DNA of 36,733 nt from Chromera velia. Its lineage: Eukaryota; Sar; Chromeraceae. Made by a program: the position numbers and the translations under genes. The number at the start of each line of letters is the position of its first letter. Positions within the stretch are counted from its first letter, which is position 1. The stretch lies in contig JAHBMJ010000470.1 of NCBI GenBank assembly GCA_018398765.1, forward strand, positions 9,922 through 46,654. Direction: 5' to 3'. This document shows positions 11,320-22,800 of this stretch, one piece after another. Under the pieces are notes generated by a model, which did not search any database, was not told where the DNA came from, and saw nothing but the letters and a program-made list of their open reading frames with translations.

Positions 11320-11589
11320 ATGGCGTCTCTGGTGTATTTGACTCTTTTTGTGCTCATGCTGCTCCTTGGCAGTGCGGACTGTCAAAGTGTCTTCGAGCCA
11401 GCAGCGCCCGTATCTCAAAATGTCACGGAGGTGGATCAAGAGGCGATGGACGACCAAGAGTCGAATCCGCGAAGCCTCTTCGGTTTTTCTTGGAGGAGGA
11501 GGAGGAGGAGGAGGAGGTGCTGGTCCACATCTCCAGGTTGCAAGGAATGTATTGAAGCTGATGGGACTCGTACAGCCGTTTGCGGCTGA
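11320..11589 (+). CDS. Putative small secreted Arg/Cys-containing protein
   Basis: The ATG at 11320 opens an 89-residue frame with a clear signal peptide (LVYLTLFVLMLLLGSADC). The mature part is short and acidic, followed by SLFGFSW, a run of eight Arg encoded by an AGG repeat, then CWSTSPGCKEC and a final TAVCG. I do not recognise the family. The signal peptide and the four Cys downstream of it are the only support. The AGG run could equally be a simple repeat in non-coding DNA, and a 3' exon is possible. A second ATG lies 12 bases upstream in the same frame. Confidence 0.4.
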   Translation: MASLVYLTLFVLMLLLGSADCQSVFEPAAPVSQNVTEVDQEAMDDQESNPRSLFGFSWRRRRRRRRCWSTSPGCKECIEADGTRTAVCG

Positions 11590-13259
11590 TGATTCCGCCG
11601 TGTTTGGCGTTGTCATAAGCATCTCCGCGTTCGGCCGTAAGCAATTCAGGCTTCGTTCTCTCCTGTGTGTCGCTCCTCTTCGTTTGCGAAAGATTGCGAA
11701 ACTTTCAGGTTGAAGAGGAACGGCTTCACTTTTTCACCAGCCTTTTTAGCCCATCAACGTGCTAATTGCGTTCCTGAAGATTTCCAACAACGTTTCATTC
11801 GAACAAGGATTCAACAAAAGAAGGCGACAGGAACGTTGAGACAGAGCGCGGGAAGGGGGGAGTGAATAGGGAGTCACAAAGGGGGGATTGGAATGGAGTG
11901 ATAATAGTCAGATAACTTGGAGTCGTGTGGTTCCGTGGGCTACTTGCTGTTTCTTTCTCTGCCTGCCTGTCTGTCTGGCTGCCTGCCTGTTCGGTGTGCC
12001 CCTTTATGTCCTCTATTCTTCTTCACTCCTCTCCGAGCCTCCTGACGTCTAAAAATCCTCCCACGTCTGGCAACATTTTAGATGAATAAAAAATTTGGAA
12101 AGGCGAATTCATGTGCATGCGGGTCTGCGCAAAAAGCTTTAGAAAGCAAGAACTAGAAATCACGTCTTGTAATAAAGGGGAGACCCAAAGAAGATGGAAG
12201 CATGGAGGAAATCAGGGAAACATCGCTTGGAATTTTACTCGCCCAGCTTTTGCGTGCACCACACTGAACTCATTCAACTCAGAAGTTGGTGTCCGAGTTC
12301 GTCTTTGGAATACACGACTTTTCTGTCTGGCTGACAGCAGCTAAGGTTTAGAGCACGGTTTGAACAAGCAGGATGTACAGTACTACAGTCGTTTGGTTGT
12401 TCACGTGCTGTTCAGTCTGGTGGAGATCGAGACGTAGACACCCTTTAGAGCTACGAGTCCGAGCTACGTAGTAGTAATGATCACTCTGAAGTTAAGTCTA
12501 ACTAGGAGTCTAAGCAATGTGTAGCGCCATTGTAGCTACTAGCAGTTATTACTAGAGTTATTAGTAGATTGATAGTAGTAACTTCAATTAAGTATATATA
12601 TATAAATAGACTTCTAAAATAGTTGTATACATATTTCCTAATATATTTCGCCATCACTCACATGTATAGGGCCATTGTAGGCTCTAGACATTCATCGATT
12701 GAAAAAAAAAAGAGCAACACAAGGAGATTTACATTTCTGTGTTTGTATATTTTTAAGTTTAACAAATCTTAACAACGCTTAAGACTAGACTTATAACTTA
12801 TAAGAACAGTTGTGCAACACATAAATAAGAGTATAAGCAACCAGCTGTACTTACGTTTAACAATACTTGCATCTAGACTTATATCGGTAAATATCTGTAA
12901 TACTTAAAGAACAATTATATGACCTAGTGTTTCACATTCTGTTTGATATATAGGATTAAGGGAATTTCTTAGGGAAAAAAGAAAGTAAAGCGTTTTACGG
13001 AATTCTTTGTTTTCTTTCTTTGGCTAACGCCTACATCGGTAGCCATCCATTATGATACATGATTCATTACATCATATTTAAAGTATAATATATAAGCCAT
13101 TGAATATATAGACAAGCTTTTTTGAGGTTGCTAAGCATACAGTCTGGCAAGCGAGTTTTTATAAGTTAAAAGAATTGTTAAAGATTTTAAAACACGGAAT
13201 AAAGAACAAACACTCATTTTACTTTCATTTTTATTATCAGTCTTATCAGTCTTCTCTCG
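11590..13259. other. Convergent intergenic region, AT-rich in its right half
   Basis: This lies between the 3' ends of the small plus-strand gene and the large minus-strand sushi gene. From about 12480 to 13230 it is AT-rich with TATATA and TTAAG words. Two loosely similar segments, cgccattgtagctact near 12527 and ggccattgtaggctct near 12670, hint at a decayed repeat. I see no supported gene or RNA here. Confidence 0.55.
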
Positions 13260-14560
13260 TCATACGTCGTTCTTACCGTCAATGACCAAGATTGTCTTTC
13301 CGACGTGCCGCTCGGAGTCCACCCTCGGAGCGTTTTGGAAAATCTGAAAGCAGGCAGAGACAGAGGTTGGAAGGCAGTGAGAGCAAAATCATGGAGAGAT
13401 GCACACCGGTGGATTGGCTCAAAAAGGACAGTAAGGAAATGAAAGGATGGAAAGGACAATAGACAACGGTGGACAGAACTTCACTGAAGAAGGGAACGAA
13501 ACAACAAATGTGGCAAAAAGGGCCGAAAACGGGAGACCGTGTTGTGCAGACGTCGACAGAGGTACAAAGACGGGCGGCCCCACCACCTCAGCTGATCAAC
13601 CCTTTTTCTGACAGGTTGACTTCTCGCTTAGTTGTGCCAAAAGAAGCACACACACAACCGGGCAGAGAGATTGTCATCTAGACAGCTGATGAAAGCGGTG
13701 AGCACACACGACCCAGTTTCCTTTCTGTCTGCTGAACTTCAGCTGCTCTCTTTGCGTCAAAATTCCACCAACTCCCTCCCTCCATCCCTGACTATCGGAC
13801 TGACTGACCTGAGGAACGACAGGCATTGAGAATGTGAACCAATTCCCTTCCCCCGAGTCCATTTTTGAACTTTCCCAGGCGTGTTTGAAAGTTTCGTTCA
13901 CCCCATAGTCCAGCTCCCTGTTTGCGGGGAAACTCTCGAACAACTTCTCTGCCTCCGGTTTCCCTGCCCGTGCGAGCATTGGATGATCTGTCCCCCCAAC
14001 AAACGTCCCTCTAGGATTGCAGAAAGAAAAGTACACAGGCGCGGCTGCATCGCGACGCCCTGCACCGTCTAGCATCTGGAAGGCTACCCAGGACCCACGA
14101 CCGTATATTCGTCTCAGACAGATATCGCTTCTCCGTGAGTACCTGCCCTTCCAGCAGTTCAAAGGATCGCAACACCCAGGACCAAACATGGCCCAATAAC
14201 GATCCAGAGGGACCATCTCATCCTCAGGGGTGTTCCCTGCACCCGCCGCCACGTCATGGTCTTTGAATGGCGATCCCCCTCTCTCCTTCAAGGTCTTCCG
14301 AATCAAATCCCAAGGGACCGCGTCGCCCCTCCCGATCCCGTCGTGAGTGGAGATCCAGTTGTTGATCTCCCAATTGAGGGGGCCCTGCATGTGCCCGAAT
14401 GAGGCTCTCTTGTGGGGATTCATGTTGTGTCCAGAGGGGAGTCGGTGGGTCCTCCAATACTCCAGTTGATTCACGTTGGGCTGTCTGTTGATCTGAGTGA
14501 AGAAGGGGAACCAGAAGTTCTTTCCGGGGGCATAGAGGTCGAAGGAACCCTTGCAGCCTC
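13260..14560 (-). other. Unrecognised C-terminal domain of the sushi protein
   Basis: Exons 14560-13809 and 13343-13260 encode about 278 residues starting at [17 protein letters not shown]. The segment is rich in Trp and aromatic residues ([51 protein letters not shown]) and ends [14 protein letters not shown] before a TGA at 13262. The CC pair and further cysteines suggest a disulphide-bonded extracellular domain. I cannot assign it to a known family. It directly follows the last sushi module through a phase 1 junction. Confidence 0.6.
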
Positions 14561-16072
14561 CTGCAATCATCCAGACACGCGGCAGTTACTTGACTGATCG
14601 TTCACGCGTTGTATTGGTCGAGAGACATTGAAGAAAGCGTAACGGATGGTTGCGAAAACTCGCATGTGCAAGCAAGGTCAGCGACACCAAATGCAGAGAA
14701 CCATCGAGAATGTTTACACAGAAGAGAAGCGGAACATCTGCTTCCCTCCTGTTACAAAGAAACAGTTAATGGCAAAAAGAGGCCGAACAGATCCACACAC
14801 GTGTGAGTTTATATAACAGAGAGTGTCAAAACACATGGCCGCCCGCCTGCCTGACTGACTGTCACACGTGAAATCCACCCACGACCACCTCCCGTTTTTG
14901 CACGTGACGACTCCCGAGAGGTCTTCTGTCTGCTGTTCCAACCCCATGTTCTCTGTGTGCCTCCACACCGGGGCAAACTGCTTTGCCTGGTTGCACACAA
15001 TCACGTGGGCGTCTCCTGGCTGCATTTTTTCGCACAAGGGTTAGGCATTTATTTTCATACAGAATAATAAAAACACAAACGAAAACACTGATGAAAATAA
15101 ATGCATACGATTACGTGGGCATCTCCTGGCTGCATTTTTTCGCACAAGGGTTTTGTGAGTTAAAACAACTGCAGAAGATTCTTCTGTGGAAACGCTTTTC
15201 GCTGTTGCATGATGGAAGCATAACTCAAAAGTTGATCGAGAGACTCAAAATTCTCCTTGAACATCGAAAATGTGTCCGGACAAATAGAGGCGAGCGCAAC
15301 GAGAAATCCTGAGGAGACACAAGGAATCATGGAGCACAGCTTCGTGAGCTCAAATCCGCGGAAGATAAGCACTCTCCGGCATCATTGAGTGGTAAGAGAC
15401 TCCAGGAAGCAACGAAGAAAACACCCACGCATAATCGGAATCTTCCCGGGAGCGGTACAGCGAGACAGAGAGTGACTTGGGAACGAGAGATACCTTTCAG
15501 ACTGAAGGGCAGACCGAGAGAGGCTCTTGTTGACATGATGAAATATGTGTGATTCAAAGGAGCAAACGAGAAAAAAGACAACACCAGCACGTCAGACTGA
15601 CGTGTGTTGCCTCCTTGAACATTTGGTCTGCCTTGTCTGGCGCCTGTGCCCATTTCAGATCTTTCCTCAAGAAAGATTCCCACACAAGGTAGGGCGCCCA
15701 GGGCACCGGCTCCCTTCCGGCGGTGCACCTTTCCTCCGCACACTCCGCGGAAGTCACGTTGTTCCCACTCAGATCGAAAACGTTGGCAGAGCCCTCGAAA
15801 CATGGAGAGTGCTGGTTGTACTTGTACCTGTACAGAGAACGCATGGGCATGCGTGTGTACAGACAGGGATTTATGCCCATGAATGCAGATTGACAAACCA
15901 GGAGACAGATCCTCACCGCACAAGATTCCTTTCCCGTCAATTCCGGACAGTTGAAAACACAAAATACAGACCGGGTTTCCTGTTTGCCTTTCTGCGACAA
16001 GACGAAAAACTGGACATGAGAAGACAGGGAAAAGAAACGATTCAAAGAAAAGAAGAATTCAGCTGACAACAG

Positions 16073-16134
<62 letters not shown>

Positions 16135-19125
16135 GAGACAGACAAACAGACAGACAGCTAGACAGACAGACAGAAGTAAGGACGTCCCAGGAGTGTCCCA
16201 GGAGTGCAAAAACATTTCGGCAACTCCAACAGACGCACGAACAGAAAGACCGCCCTTCTGCCTTCTCATCCCGCCACCCCCCGTCACGGACGGACCAATC
16301 GAGACACAGATTGTTCAATCTGTTCGTGATCGGCTCAGAGCACCTCTCTGCATGCAATCATTCGATCACTCAGTCAATCAGTCAGCCAATCAGTCAACAA
16401 AACATCCAAATAATCTAAGCAGCCACCCAGTCCGAAGACACACTCCTCTGAAAACGCGATTTCTCGAACCTCCTTTCCTCAAAAATATAGTGTCCGAAAA
16501 AAAAGACCAGCTCTCTCCTTTACATTCCCTCGTTTCCGTGTTGGCTCCTTTTCTCCTTTATGAGGAAATACAGACACGAGAACCAATTGATTGCATCCGA
16601 TCATTCCATAAACTCACTCTCGCATTGGATCACCGGACGGGACCACTTCCCGTTTTGACAGATCACCCGATCGTAGTAGTGGACCTTGTGGGCGATCAGA
16701 CCACTCACGTCAGAGGGGAAGTAGCCACTGAAGTGCGGGGGGAGGAGGGAAGGGTTTCATGGAGTGAGAGTATGTTCAGTGTCTCATAGACTCAACCACG
16801 CACAAACTCTGTCATTGTCTCATTCTTTTACTGACTCACTCGCTTACTCACTGACTCACGCACTCTTTCTCTCTTTCTATCACTCAGCAGTTTAGTTGCT
16901 CGCTTTCCCCCTCACTCATTTGTACGCCAAAGTGCTCACTCCCTCATTCATACGCAGTCCCACATTCGAAGGCAATAAAAATTATTCACATTCTAATTTC
17001 TCCATTCTGTGCATGCATTCATCCGCAGGGACGCGGCCGCACGTCCCTTCTGATCGAGATTTCGACTGACTCTTTTTTCTCTGCGTCCTGACACCGAATA
17101 AACTTTTCTGTCCCGTCGAGGACCTGCACCTACAGTGACGCACGCACACACACACACATTGATTGTAATTCAGTCTCACGTTCTTTCGCTTCTCAGTCTT
17201 CCAAAAATTCAAACGAGCACAGGCAAGCATTACAGCAAGATAGGAAGGAGTCTTTGAGAGACGTACGAGCAAACATAATCTCAAATCCGCCCCGCTTCGC
17301 TCGCTCTCTGTTCCCGCTGCCCACCATCAATTCCTCCTCTTCTTCTGCCGTCTCTACGAACGCTGTTGCCTCCCCGTCTCCCTCGTCGTCCCCCGTGTTC
17401 GGCGTCCCGTCTTTCCCGGACAGAATCACGAAGTGCGAATTGGGGGGAGGGGTCAGGTTAGGACATTCAGCTGCACACACACTCAGATATTCATGCACTC
17501 TCTCTTGGTCTCAGGTACATGCACGCACACAGGAGCATGCGTACACGCCCACACACCATTACACAAATTTACACTAGAAGAGCACCCGTGCGTGGAGTCG
17601 ACGAAGCCAGCCAAAATGACCACAAATAAGTTTGAGCAGATGCGAATATACAAGCACCAAATGAGCCAAAGGTGTCTGCAACCAGAAAATGATGTAATTC
17701 AGGTAAACAGATACTCTCCCTTCCCGCCTCTCCCACTAACAACCAACTGACCGAAGCACTCGAGGACGTTCCCCACCCACTGCCCCTCATCGCACACGAG
17801 GAACCCCACATACCCCTCCCCCGCCTTGTAGTCTTCATCAGACTTCTCTGCCAGCTCCGTCCCGTCCTTCTGGGGAGACAAAGTCTGCATGTAAAAAAGA
17901 AAGGACGTCAGGCAAACAGGCAGGACATTGACATATGGGAAGTAAGTGATTCATGGAAAAAAAGAGAAGCACAAGAACGTCGGGATCCAAAAAAGGGAGG
18001 CCACACGAAGGCAGAAGGGGGAACCTCACGGTATTCAACTGCTACCTGCAGGAGAAACGAAAACGCCCTTCAGACCGCTGGCTGACCGGGCCGTAGTTGG
18101 GTTTGCACATGATTTCGATTTTGTCTCCGTGCCGCTTGCTGGTCGTGTGGTCGTTGTTGGGGAAGTCGATGTTAGGAAAGCTGTCCATCTCCACAGGAGG
18201 GCAACTGGCTGCAACACAACGCATCAAACAAACCAGATTGTAAAGGACATGCATTTGATGAAGAACTCAAGAGACGAATGAAGAAAAATCCAAATGATGC
18301 CTTGAGAGGCAACAAACAGATAGGAGTTTTCGAAAGTTGCCCAACGGGTGCGATCACGGAAGGCACAGGCACGGACACAGGGACAGGAGGGCGACCAGAC
18401 AAACAGACGGGCGGAAAGATAGAAAGCCAGACAAATAAGCAGCAGTCAGGCAAATATCTCCCGCTTGAAGCAGGGTTTCTCCTTTTTGTCCTGAGTTTGT
18501 TTTTTTAAAACATGTTCGTTCCCACTTATCAACCAATCCATTCACTCATCCACTCCCTTTCCGCTTGTCTTGCTCTTTGTGAAGCTTGGCGACAAACACA
18601 GCAACTGTCAAGACTGACGCATGCATTTGAGTTGAAACTTTGACCAGGTCCCGTCTCTGCAGGAGATCACATCAGAGTCGAAGCCTGACTGCCCGGCCCA
18701 GCCAGGCTGGCAGGAAATCTGGACCAAACTCCCGTGCTCAACCTCGTCGTCTAGACCGAGGCTGTCGGAAGGTGAAATGTACGAGGCTCTATACCTGCAT
18801 GACGCATGTATTGATATTCAAATTGGGCGCTTCTGTTTCTTCCGTCAGCGACTGTATCCCTCGGATGAGCAGTGAGCCGGGACTCTACCCTCCATTTAAT
18901 AAGAAGGAACAGCGATATGACTCACTCTGTTTGATATTCTAAGGAGATACTTCCCCAACGGCAAACAACGACAGGGCTTCTTTGACAGCAACGAGAATTT
19001 AACATAAACGAGCCAATTGAATGTGTACAGAGCACTGACCGAGCTCCGTCCACTTCATTCGTGTCAAAGAGATGCCGGATTGAGGGACACATGCCTGCAC
19101 AGAGGAGCGAAGGAAACATCAAAAC

Positions 19126-19161
<36 letters not shown>

Positions 19162-19861
19162 GCACACACATACACAGAAGAGAAAGCGAGAGAACGTTCG
19201 GAAATTTTATGTGTCGCACACCACCCTTCTTTCCTGCCATCCATCAGAAATCTGGGCCTTGAGATGGGTTGAATGGCACTGCATGACTTATACCAGCATC
19301 AGATATTAATGAAACATCTTCACTCCTCAGTTGGACCCGCAAAGTACCTGTCAGAGGTGTGATCGTGAAGGGGCATGGGTGTGTACTATCCAGATACAAA
19401 GCACGCAAAAAGACACATACACAGACAGACAGACAGACAGACAGACTGACGGTAGCACGACACGTCTCGAGCCCCCCACTCCCCGTTGTTGCACCTCAAC
19501 TGCCCTTCCCGGGGCTTCCGAAATCCCGGGGTTGTGCCTGCAGGGAGCGAGGCATGCAGAAGTGTCGTGCAAGCAGGTTGTTCAGAAACAATGAAATTCG
19601 AATGCATACTAGATCGTGTCTCGCTCTCATTGAACGGGAAGAGCGTATCTCGCTATAAGTCGGTACAGGAAGGGCGATTTGCCCTTTTCTCTTCGGACTT
19701 CAAGGCACATGGACACTCTGCAACAAAGCGCACCTACCTGCCGCGCAGTAGGTCTTGACTCTTGCTCCGTGTCTGAGAGGCCCCAATTCTCCGTTCCCCA
19801 TTGCCTGCTCGTTAGGATACATGAGCACGTGGGGTCGGCTCTCCGGGACTTCGCATGGGGC

Positions 19862-19892
<31 letters not shown>

Positions 19893-22800
19893 ACACACAC
19901 GCATGGGGTTGCACGTCGCTTTGATCGTTTCTTCTGGGACCCTTTAAATCGTGCAGGCCGAAGAGATGTATGAGGCTAAGTCAGGAAGAACCGCGGAAAA
20001 AAGGAACATGGGAATAAACGAGAAACGAGGGGAAAGCCAAGGAAAAAGAGGGTGTCTGTCTCAGGAAATTCTTTAGTCTTTTTTCAACTTCAGCCACTCG
20101 AGCCCATGTTTCTTTGATCAAGTCTCGACTGCTTGACTAACGGACGTACTAAATGAACAACTCCAAGGCTGAATGAACGAAGGACTGAAAAACCGAATGA
20201 GTGAAGAGGCAATGAAGCAATGAATGAGCAAATAAATCCTTTGACTGACGGAAGCAGGTCAATGATCTTGTCTGCCACTCCCCATGTTCGCACAGAAGGT
20301 TTTCGAAGTCTGGAGACACAGGAATTCCTATTGGTCCAAATTCCGTCTCGTTCACATCCTGCGAGAAGGGCACAAAGGTCCCCTCAGGGCACCTCACAGT
20401 CACGACGTCCATCTCGGACCCGGACACCAACACTTCATCGTGGACGTCTACGGGTTAAGCGTCGGGGTCAGTGTATGCACCGCAGAAAGCTGCAGGGATG
20501 GATGAGACAAGACACGCCAAAACAATGAAATAATGGAGAAAGCAAAGACACACATACGCATTTTTGTGCTTCCCCCCGCTTTTCTCGAGACAGCTGAAAG
20601 GTGCAGATCCAGTAGCAAGACAAGACAGAGAAAGAGAAAGGAAGCAAAGGAAAAAGAATAAGTAGAGAGTTCTCAAAAGAATGTCAGGATCCAGATTAAA
20701 TTTTCTTCCTTTCCTTCAACTGACGGTAGCATGAAAGATCGAATTTGTCGTATTGCCCATTCTGGCATGTGAGCGTCTGCAGCCTCAGAATTCCTGCCGT
20801 GCTCACGGCCCCGTTGGCACAAGTCAGGTTCAAAGTACCGCCCGGGCGCTCTGCCTCGATATCTGTGCCCTCGGCAGGCTTCACTACGTACACCCCTGCA
20901 AGGTATTGAGGGCATGCGTGTTTTGGCACAAAAACATTGAAGGGCAGGGCAGAGGGGAAAAGGGCAACAATTGTTGCGTCTGGATTGCATGGAAATTTGC
21001 GCAACTCGCACAAGTTTACGTACTGAACCAAGCAGGTCTGCGACGCAGCGAAGCACTTCTCTGCGGTAATGCCAAGACACCAATAGCACTTCTACGCAGA
21101 TCTGAAGGAACTCTGAGGCAGAAGAGTAGTAATGCGAAGTTGGAGGGCAGAGGAAGCGTAGAAAAAGTGAAAGGGACGGGCGTGCGCATACAGGAGGAGA
21201 GAACAAATTCAGTCTCGATTCCAAGGCAATTAAAGGGGGAAAAGTCGAAGCAAGGAAGGAGAGCAGAAAAGATGAGTTGTTTGCAGAGATCGGATGAAAA
21301 AGCACGGATGAAAGGGCAATGAAGTCCGTCACACGTTCTACGGCTCAGATGTGAATGTTTTGATTCCTGTGTAGGAACCCGACGAATGCGAGATTGATGG
21401 TGCCATCCCCTCGCCCCCCCCCACCTGTCTTGAATGCCCCCCCCCCAAGGTCCTTGTGATGTGGACCCTCGGAAGACAGCCCCTGTCGCCTCAACAGAGA
21501 CTGCCTCAGGTCGGAGAACACACACGGTGCTGCAGAGGATCGAGAGATCGGGTGATGCGGCATCCCATGGATCCATCCATTCAGGGGGGGAGAGGAGAGC
21601 CGGAGATGCAATTCAGGGATGAAGAGAAAAATTAAGCTGAAGGCAGGAAAATTGCGACGGGGACGCACGTGTGCTTTTCGACGCAGGTAGATGGTTGACT
21701 GGAGGATCATGGATGTCTGTCTCAAAAGCTTGCGATGCGATGAGCTGAACCTGTTCTGCACTAAATGGGATTTGAGGAAAGGCGTCATCATGAAGATGAA
21801 CAAAACCGCTTCCTAAGGCGAATTGATGCTTTTTCACACTGGTCCTTGGTCTGTTCCCCCTGACAGGACGATCATGTGTTCAGGACAAGTCGAAGAAACA
21901 AAGAAGCCCTAGAGAAGCAAAATGCAGTTAATTTTCAGACTGACGCTGGCAGTCCAAAGGAGATCCTAAGAACTTCCCATCGATGCACTGGATGAAAGAA
22001 ACCTCTGGCTCTCCTTTGAACACCGTAAATGGTTCCCGGCACCTGCATGGATGCATGAATTTATGAAGAAAGCAAGTGAAAGAAAACCAGGCTGACATAC
22101 ACACACAGAGAAAGTCCGGAGCAAAAACCTCGCTGATCTAACAATGTGGTGGAGGGTTCGGACAAGCAGACAGAAAAGGAATTCCCTTCCAATTCACATC
22201 TCATCAACGGCACTTCACACCAAAACCAGACAAGACCATCGAGAGGACTCCAAGGCAAGCAACTGCATCGATTGATGTGTTTGTTTCTTTGTTTGTTTGT
22301 ATGTTTGTTTGTTTTTTTCTTTTTGCTGACCTGAGGTGGAACGTTGAGTTGTGTCTCATGGGAATTCGGACCCCGAGTTCGTTCATGAACGTCATGGGGG
22401 GCTCTTCTCCCTCCTCCCAGGAGGTCACCGTCGTCACCTCTGTGTTCATTGCCGCAGTGATGGGAAACTCCTCGGGCACACAGTCAGCTGCAGGGCATGG
22501 TCAAAGAGGGAGAACATAGGAGAGAATCAAAAGGAGTCAAACAAAAAGACAGGGAAAGGAAAAGACGAGACAAGAAGACTGGCAGCATCAATTCAAAAAA
22601 GATGAACGAAGAAGGAGGAATCAGTTCCGTGCAGAAAGATATACTCGAGGGGGTGCTGTCTTGGCGACCGATGGCTTTTTCACTCAGCAGAAAGGTACTG
22701 GATATGATGAGAAAAGAAGTGAAAATTAAGTTTTTCAGTATCACGGAGTCAAGAAAGAGAGAGGGTCCTCTTTCCTCCTTTTTTTTGTTTTTTAATCAGT

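Noticed and set aside
14011-14196. Donor-like gtactc inside the C-terminal domain exon of the sushi gene
   Set aside because: Read-through keeps a smooth Cys/Trp-rich protein ([16 protein letters not shown]), and no matching acceptor restores the frame.
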